DNA of 36,810 nucleotides from Planctomycetia bacterium (GTDB lineage Bacteria > Planctomycetota > Planctomycetia > Gemmatales > Gemmataceae). Numbering within the stretch: position 1 is the stretch's first letter; the number at the start of each line of letters is the position of its first letter. Of the stretch, positions 31,675 to 36,810 are shown piece by piece. A program made the translations under genes and the position numbers. Location: assembly GCA_005808665.1 (NCBI GenBank), contig SYLG01000037.1:1-36810 (forward strand), given 5' to 3'. The notes below the pieces were generated by a model, which searched no databases, was not told where the DNA came from, and saw nothing but the letters and a program-made list of their open reading frames with translations.

Positions 31675-34600
31675 CTAGCTTACAAAAATGCCTTGGGAGT
31701 TGGTTCGAGAACTTGCTAGGAACTCGAAGACCAAATCTAGCGTAGAATGAAGGTACCCACTACCCGGAGGCGTGAGGCGAAATCCCTTAACCTGGGGAAT
31801 TCCTCCGCGACCAGGCCCGGTGATCAATTCCTGGATTCCATCCCCATTCCCATCCGAAACCCCCAACCGAACTCCTCCTGTAAACTCTTGATCATAAGCC
31901 AAAAGCCGACAAAAAACCGCCCTTGTAAAGGGATTCCAAACAATTATCTCTGGACCTCCCCCCGCTCCCGGTCCCGTGATAACTTCGCTGGTCCCATCTT
32001 GGTCCAAATCCCCACCACTAACAAAGACTCCTCCCCCGAAGCCTTGGTCATAGGCATACCACTGGGATAGAATCTGCCTAGTTGATCCATCAAACACCCG
32101 TACATGCGGACCACCACCCGGTCCTGCACCGGTCACCAAATCACGAACCCCATCCCGGTTGAAATCCACCGCACATATGCTCACCCCTCCGCGGAAATTC
32201 TCCGAATATGCGTAAAATGAACACAACACCGATAGGTCGACCCCATTGAAAATCTTCACATGTGGACCGCCTCCTGGCCCCGCTGCGGCGACGATATCCA
32301 TTACCCCATCAATGTTGTAATCCAGAGTGGAAACATTAACCCCTCCGGCAAAATCCTGGCTGAAAGCGTAAAACGCGCGGAGCACCTTTCGCGTAAGGGA
32401 ATCAACGATTGCTATCGCAGGGCCTCCTCCGGCCCCGGCACCTGCGACAATGTCTGCAACGCCGTCGCCGTTGAAATCACCATTGTAGTCGCCATTGGCA
32501 AGATGGATCTCACCCCGAAATCCCGGAAAAGGGGTTACCCAATTACCTGTCACAAGGGCCCCGGAATAGCCCTCGTTAATCCTGCTCGATGAGGATTCAG
32601 GTGAGCTGACATAAAGGGCTGGTGGTGCTATGCCCCCAGCAGCGAAGGCGCCAATATCGGACCCTGCCCTGGAAGGTGTTATTGGTTTATTAACCCTAGT
32701 GTAGCCCCGCTGATCTAGTCCATTAATTGGAGAATCATCGCTGATCAGATAACCGCCAGTCCCATAGGCTGCGCTATCCTTAAAAATTGCCATGGTGAAG
32801 GTGGGGCCTCCATTATCTTGGAGGGGCCCAAGCTTTGGTTTTCCAACAATGGCACCAAAGTCATAATTCGGACTTGTGTCGATTGGTAATGATCCGTCGG
32901 TTTGTAGGTTATTCATGAAATTCCCGGCTAACGCAAGCGGGTACCCGTGGTAATCCCCACCGGGATTATTGGCAATAATGGTATTTTGCAGGGTTAATGA
33001 GGGATGAATAATCCAAGGAAAGGAATTAGGCACACGAGTCAATCCACCACCATAACTAGCATCAATTCCACTGCCACTGCTAGCTTGATTAGAGGCTATC
33101 GTGCAGTTAATTATTTCCGAATTGCTTGTGGTATAGATGCCGCCCCCGTTGTTTTTAGTGCGATTTTCAGCTACGGTGGAATTTATAATTGAAAATGGGG
33201 CGGTAGGCCTAGCAAGGAGGATGAATGCGTTGATCAGATTTTGTGGCCCAGGGATTGTACCAAATGTAAAGGCGAAAATGCCGCCTCCATTGTTACCGGC
33301 TTCATTGCCTGAGACAGTAGAATTGGAAAGTAGGAGAGTGCCTGATTTATCGATAAAGATTCCTCCGCCATTGCCTATTTCTTTAAAATAGGAATCGATG
33401 AAATTGAGGTGGACATTATCTCCATTTGCAATATTATTTTTGATTGTAGATTCATAAACTGTTATATCGCCGTCGGCGTAAATACCACCGCCATTATCAT
33501 TTGCAGTGTTATTGGAAATAGTAGATCTATAGATGTTGGTATAGTATTCTGGTACATTAGGAGGTGTGCTGGCTTTAACGATGTAGATACCTCCTGCATC
33601 GCCATCAGAAATATTATGGGAAACTGTGGAAAAGTTAACATCAAGGTAGCCATAGTTGACAATTCCACCGCCACGACAATATTGATTTTCCTGTGTGGAT
33701 ATTGTAGTATTAATTGAAACAAGGCAATAATTAATAGTCACCTTTCCTCTATTATAAATCCCACCACCCTCGTTTCCAACAGCCTTATTATTGGACACTT
33801 CGCAATGGTCGAGGGTTAGGGTGCCTGAATTATAAATACCGCCGCCGCCTTTTTCGGTTCCATTTGCAGTGTTAGAAAAGATTGTGGAATCATTGATGGT
33901 GAGTGGGCCGGTGCTTTCATTAAAGATACCTCCCCCTAGTCTTGCCTTGTTGTCTGAAATTTTGGAATCTGAGGTGATCGATAGTAAACCGGTGCCCGTG
34001 TTGTGAATGCCGCCCCCATCACCCAAATTGTCGACTATAAAATTCCCGGAGATGGTGGCATTAGTGAGAAAGATTCTGCCTTCGAGGGTGTTGCTGATCC
34101 CGCCCCCTACGCCATTATTATTGGTTACCGAATTCCCGGAGAGGGTGGATTGGGTGACTTCAAGAGTACCATTGCCGGTGTTGAAGATGGCTCCGCCAAA
34201 ATCCCCCGCCTGGTTATCCCTGAGGGTGCTATTGCCAAACACCCTGGTGGTACCACTGTCGGTGCTGATGGCGCCGCCACGGGCGGTCGCGGAATTGGTT
34301 GAAAGCGTGGAACTGCTGCTGATGTTGACGGTGCCAAAGCGATTGAAAAGGGCTCCCCCCCGTCTGCCCGCAAAATTTGCATCAAGGGTGGATGATATTA
34401 CCTCCACATAACTGCTAAGGGGACCGTCACCGTAATTGAAAATTCCTCCACCATCGGTGACGGCGGTATTCCCTGACAGGGTGGAATTTTGTACGATGAC
34501 CTTGCCATCAAAATGGTTGCTTATGCCCCCACCATTTTCCGCCTTATTGTTCGAAATGGTGGAATTGGACACGGTAAGGGTGCCTGTGTCATTGCGGATG

Positions 34601-35163
34601 GCCCCACCAAAATCACCTGCAGTATTGTTGGTTAGGACACAATTCCTCACCTCGACTGTCCCGTCACGGTTGTAAAGGGCTGCGCCGCTGCCGGTACTGG
34701 TTCTTGCCCCGGAAAGGGTGACACCTCTCAGGGATAGATCTCCTCTGGAAGCGATGTTGAAAATACGAAAATCACGGGAGGAACTGCCAGTATTGCCATT
34801 GAGAGTCAAATTGTCAGAACCCGGCCCTTCAATGCGCAGTCGACCTGCGGTGGCGGTGGAGACAATGCTCGGAAGTGTGGAGGTCAGATTAATCGTACGC
34901 ACAGAATCACCAATGGCAAATACAATGCTATCATCTGCTTTTGTCCCGTTGGCTTGGGTGATCGCATCGCGCAAAGTACCCGCACCGGAATTTCCAAAGG
35001 AGGTCACCGTGTAGGTGGTTGGCGTAACCCGTTCCTCGAGGCAAAGCAGTTCCGGCTTAAAGGGGATTGCCTCCTTTTTCGACCTGCAGATGGGATTGGT
35101 TCCTGAATGATCCCTAAACCAGGTGGCCAAGTTCCACTTTGCCAAAGAAAAATACCTTTTCAT
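31675..35163 (-). CDS. Giant secreted beta-helix / FG-GAP surface protein
   Basis: This is a 1162-residue protein with a strong AGGAG ribosome-binding site. The N-terminus carries basic/hydrophobic MKRYFSLAKWNLATWFRD and, near residue 43, the planctomycete motif LCLEERVTPTTY, linked in that phylum to exported surface proteins. From about 100 to 830 there are many Gly-Gly-(Gly/Ala)-Ile-(Phe/Tyr)-Asn turns every 25-40 residues (GGGISN, GGAIFN, GGGIYN and similar, around 17). They alternate with NSTxSxN strands, a right-handed parallel beta-helix as in Pmp-like or pectin-lyase-like passengers. From about 905 there are four or five FG-GAP-like repeats (DFNGDGVADIVAGAGAGGGP, then GPGGGPHVKIFNG, GPGGGPHVRVFDG). 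Likely a cell-surface or extracellular protein. Its ligand is unknown. Confidence 0.9.
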   Translation of the reverse strand: MKRYFSLAKWNLATWFRDHSGTNPICRSKKEAIPFKPELLCLEERVTPTTYTVTSFGNSGAGTLRDAITQANGTKADDSIVFAIGDSVRTINLTSTLPSIVSTATAGRLRIEGPGSDNLTLNGNTGSSSRDFRIFNIASRGDLSLRGVTLSGARTSTGSGAALYNRDGTVEVRNCVLTNNTAGDFGGAIRNDTGTLTVSNSTISNNKAENGGGISNHFDGKVIVQNSTLSGNTAVTDGGGIFNYGDGPLSSYVEVISSTLDANFAGRRGGALFNRFGTVNISSSSTLSTNSATARGGAISTDSGTTRVFGNSTLRDNQAGDFGGAIFNTGNGTLEVTQSTLSGNSVTNNNGVGGGISNTLEGRIFLTNATISGNFIVDNLGDGGGIHNTGTGLLSITSDSKISDNKARLGGGIFNESTGPLTINDSTIFSNTANGTEKGGGGIYNSGTLTLDHCEVSNNKAVGNEGGGIYNRGKVTINYCLVSINTTISTQENQYCRGGGIVNYGYLDVNFSTVSHNISDGDAGGIYIVKASTPPNVPEYYTNIYRSTISNNTANDNGGGIYADGDITVYESTIKNNIANGDNVHLNFIDSYFKEIGNGGGIFIDKSGTLLLSNSTVSGNEAGNNGGGIFAFTFGTIPGPQNLINAFILLARPTAPFSIINSTVAENRTKNNGGGIYTTSNSEIINCTIASNQASSGSGIDASYGGGLTRVPNSFPWIIHPSLTLQNTIIANNPGGDYHGYPLALAGNFMNNLQTDGSLPIDTSPNYDFGAIVGKPKLGPLQDNGGPTFTMAIFKDSAAYGTGGYLISDDSPINGLDQRGYTRVNKPITPSRAGSDIGAFAAGGIAPPALYVSSPESSSSRINEGYSGALVTGNWVTPFPGFRGEIHLANGDYNGDFNGDGVADIVAGAGAGGGPAIAIVDSLTRKVLRAFYAFSQDFAGGVNVSTLDYNIDGVMDIVAAAGPGGGPHVKIFNGVDLSVLCSFYAYSENFRGGVSICAVDFNRDGVRDLVTGAGPGGGPHVRVFDGSTRQILSQWYAYDQGFGGGVFVSGGDLDQDGTSEVITGPGAGGGPEIIVWNPFTRAVFCRLLAYDQEFTGGVRLGVSDGNGDGIQELITGPGRGGIPQVKGFRLTPPGSGYLHSTLDLVFEFLASSRTNSQGIFVS

Positions 35164-35516
35164 GGAAAAACTCCTGGTTGGAAATGAGGAAGGATGAGAA
35201 AATAGCGGATTGCCATTTTTTGGGATTTACTTGGAAAGGGCTGTAAGGCCTGTTTAGAGCCAAAAAACCCAATACTGCTTTTCCAACCCACTATCCGGTC
35301 GATGCTTTAGTGGGAATAACGAGGGTGGAGGTTACAGCAAATCAAAGAATTTTACAAATTTGCAACGGGTACGGAGTCTTGGTGAGAATTTGAAACTAGG
35401 AAAAATATATTGAATGGAATGACTGGATATCTTTGGAAAGATGATCAGGGAACTTTGGGGCTTGATTAAATCGTTTAAATATTTTTATACGAAAAGACAT
35501 AAAACCAACCCCTGAT
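35164..35516. other. Gene-free region upstream of the surface-protein gene
   Basis: This stretch of about 350 bases is fairly AT-rich near 35340-35500 and holds no convincing gene on either strand. It must contain the upstream control region of the surface-protein gene. No clear promoter pair or hairpin stands out. The minus-strand frame 35396-35713 is an out-of-frame shadow of the EF-hand gene extended into this region. Confidence 0.55.
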
Positions 35517-36137
35517 TTAGTGACCCGTGGATCCATCCAGGAACCCTTTTGGGAGATGATCCTTGTATTCCTTGGTGCTAACCTTATTGTCTCCATCCTT
35601 GTCTGCTTCCTGAATTTTTTGCCAAACGCCCGGTGGCACTTCGGATTGGGTAAGGAATCCGTCTTTGTTTGAGTCAAATCGTGAAAAAACACGGTCGGCG
35701 GAGGGCATGGCAATCGGTTTTTCCGGAAGGTAGTGTTGTTCGGTACTTTTGAGCATGGCGGACCAGGTTTCGCGCTGTCCAGGCTTCAGGATCAGGGCAA
35801 CCTCGGCGTCCATTGCTTTGAAAATATCCAATTGTTTGGGATAGGATTCGGCTCTTAAGGACTCAAGGGATTCGTAATGTCGTTGCAAAATTCCCTCGAT
35901 TTTGGAAGCCTGGCCAACATCCAGCGACAAATCCGAACGCAACTTTGCCAATAGCTTTTCTGGAATCAAATGGGGATGTTTCATTAATTGGATCATTTGG
36001 CTGCGCATCCACAAGGCACCGCCCACCCCACCTACAATGGACCCACCAAAAAAAACGATCCCCAACATCAGGATCCTGGTCCAACTCCTTGTTCCGGAGG
36101 GTGGCTTTGCGATAAGATGCCCTGAGGAAACATTCAT
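35517..36137 (-). CDS. Membrane-anchored Spy/CnrX-like protein with EF-hands
   Basis: This is a 206-residue protein. A membrane helix at about 20-43 (WTRILMLGIVFFGGSIVGGV) leaves the rest in the periplasm. Residues 55-130 form a helical region with the LSLDVGQASKIEGILQRHYE and ILKPGQRETWSAML pattern found in periplasmic Spy/CpxP and CnrX/heavy-metal-sensor proteins. Two EF-hand loops follow: DSNKDGFLTQSE (155-166) and DKDGDNKVSTKE (179-190). It overlaps the 87-residue membrane gene by 4 bases, and that gene overlaps a sigma region-4-like gene. In CnrYXH-type systems a periplasmic sensor controls an anti-sigma and sigma pair, so a metal- or calcium-responsive regulator is a reasonable but unproven reading. 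Confidence 0.8.
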   Translation of the reverse strand: MNVSSGHLIAKPPSGTRSWTRILMLGIVFFGGSIVGGVGGALWMRSQMIQLMKHPHLIPEKLLAKLRSDLSLDVGQASKIEGILQRHYESLESLRAESYPKQLDIFKAMDAEVALILKPGQRETWSAMLKSTEQHYLPEKPIAMPSADRVFSRFDSNKDGFLTQSEVPPGVWQKIQEADKDGDNKVSTKEYKDHLPKGFLDGSTGH

Positions 36138-36397
36138 GACAACACCGTCACAAAAGGAAGGGCCAGGGCAATAAGGGTATCTTCACTCATTCCCATCCAG
36201 AACACAACCAAAGCCGTACCCGCCGCAAGGCACGAACCGATGCAAAAACCAAGGTATTCAGGCTCCAGGCTTTTCCTCCTCAATGGGCGAGACTGGAGAG
36301 TAATCAGGACTCGCTGTGCGACATCAGTACCAGTACCCGTTTCCACCGCCGCCTTGGAGGCAAGCTGCACGAATCGTTTCAGGGGTTCGGTTTTCAT
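36134..36397 (-). CDS. Small membrane protein, possible anti-sigma-type factor
   Basis: This 87-residue protein has a charged N-terminal half (MKTEPLKRFVQLASKAAVET, then VLITLQSRPLRRKSLEPEY) and a hydrophobic C-terminal half with two closely spaced helices (FCIGSCLAAGTALVVFWMGM and TLIALALPFVTVLS). Such a layout, with a cytoplasmic N-tail and membrane C-half, is common for small anti-sigma factors. There is no recognisable ZAS zinc motif, and no homolog is recognised. Its ATG overlaps the stop of the sigma-like gene as ATGA, with AGGTGAG as ribosome-binding site, and its own stop overlaps the next gene as ATGA. Translational coupling of all three is likely. Confidence 0.7.
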   Translation of the reverse strand: MKTEPLKRFVQLASKAAVETGTGTDVAQRVLITLQSRPLRRKSLEPEYLGFCIGSCLAAGTALVVFWMGMSEDTLIALALPFVTVLS

Positions 36398-36717
36398 AGC
36401 TCACCTTTCGCAATCAGATTTTTGAGGCGTATCCGGGCCCTGAATGCTCTGACCCTAGCACCCACCAGGGTCCAACCCGCCCGATTGGCAGCTTCAGCCA
36501 TGGTGCAACCCTCCAAATAAAGAAGGGTTAGGATCAGGCGATCCGAGGGTGAAAGCTGTGCCAACAGATTAAATACCAACTCCCCAGCCTCCAATTGTGA
36601 TAATGGGCCACCGTCCGGCCCACGCAAGGACTGCCAGGAATGTTTAGACAGGGCAACCCTTTTGTTCTTTGCAGTAATTCCCGGCTTCAAAAAAAAGATG
36701 CGCCCTGATTTACCCAT
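36394..36717 (-). CDS. Stand-alone sigma-70 region-4-like protein
   Basis: This 107-residue protein starts at ATG 36717 with AGGAG upstream; an earlier TTG at 36780 also keeps the frame open. The C-terminal half is a clear ECF sigma region 4: LFNLLAQLSPSDRLILTLLY-type lead (here ELVFNLLAQLSPSDRLILTL), then LEGCTMAEAANRAGWTLVGA with the -35-binding helix-turn-helix, and VRAFRARIRLKNLI. Region 2 (-10 and core binding) is not visible: the first 50 residues are basic and unlike region 2, and the upstream frame to the window end gives no region 2. It may be a truncated sigma, an anti-activator-type DNA binder, or a fragment whose region 2 lies beyond the window in another frame. Operon leader of the three-gene cluster. 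Confidence 0.7.
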   Translation of the reverse strand: MGKSGRIFFLKPGITAKNKRVALSKHSWQSLRGPDGGPLSQLEAGELVFNLLAQLSPSDRLILTLLYLEGCTMAEAANRAGWTLVGARVRAFRARIRLKNLIAKGEL

Positions 36718-36785
36718 TGTGAAAGGTCTCCTGTTGAGACACTGTTTTTGGTTGAGCGACAGGCGGTAATATGCGATCAAAGAGT

Positions 36786-36807
36786 GGTTCAGAGGTGGTC
36801 CTGAACC
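36786..36807. promoter_or_regulatory. Perfect 7-bp inverted repeat upstream of the sigma-like gene
   Basis: GGTTCAG (36786-36792) and CTGAACC (36801-36807) are exact inverted copies separated by 8 bases, about 70 bases upstream of the sigma-like ATG on its template side. It could be an operator or a small hairpin. The match is short, so chance is possible. Confidence 0.4.
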
Positions 36808-36810
36808 GAC

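Overview
The window looks like chromosome of a planctomycete, probably from the Gemmatales. This is inferred from gene content, not from a marker gene. The clues are an N-terminal LEER-V-TP motif on a giant beta-helix/FG-GAP surface protein, an FG-GAP/UnbV protein encoded with a TPR-containing multihaem cytochrome, EF-hands fused to thioredoxin-like and metal-sensor-like domains, many secreted TPR proteins, and CsrA. Base composition is near-balanced except for an AT-rich patch around 4.0-4.4 kb and a G-rich patch at 5.46-5.70 kb.

Layout. 1-3796 (minus): two secreted TPR proteins in tandem, then two small overlapping ORFs that run off the left edge. 3797-6123: accessory region with a 49-bp tandem repeat, an AT-rich IS630-like transposase fragment, a perfect hairpin, an IS1634-like transposase C-terminal fragment and a GGGTC-rich repeat block. 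6124-12692 (plus): two APC amino-acid permeases, a MazG-like pyrophosphohydrolase, a RimI-like acetyltransferase with a clear terminator, a secreted coiled-coil protein, cytidylate kinase and a PlsC acyltransferase. 12988-14494: an SGNH hydrolase with a five-copy helical repeat tail, convergent with csrA. 15080-20829 (minus): a tight cytochrome / FG-GAP-UnbV / CutC operon. 20975-23271: a nitrilase-family amidohydrolase convergent with an EF-hand/deiodinase-like protein. 23403-24383: a badly decayed IS701-like transposase. 24452-27978 (minus): a P-loop-less, CpsD-like protein, an ExeA-like ATPase, TrmB and a FabZ-like dehydratase. 28180-31476: a HAD-like protein with altered catalytic residues, divergent from a PanE-like reductase, then DUF971 and Mrp. 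31675-35163 (minus): the giant surface protein. 35517-36717 (minus): three overlapping genes, made of a stand-alone sigma region-4-like protein, a small membrane protein and a membrane-anchored Spy/CnrX-like protein with EF-hands.

Housekeeping functions (cmk, trmB, FabZ-like, mrp, rimI) are interleaved with extracytoplasmic and redox functions. The candidates least explained by known modules are the sigma-r4/membrane/EF-hand trio, the HAD protein lacking its nucleophile Asp, the ExeA plus degenerate CpsD-like pair, and the deiodinase-like EF-hand protein. All functions are assigned by reading motifs. No database search was possible.
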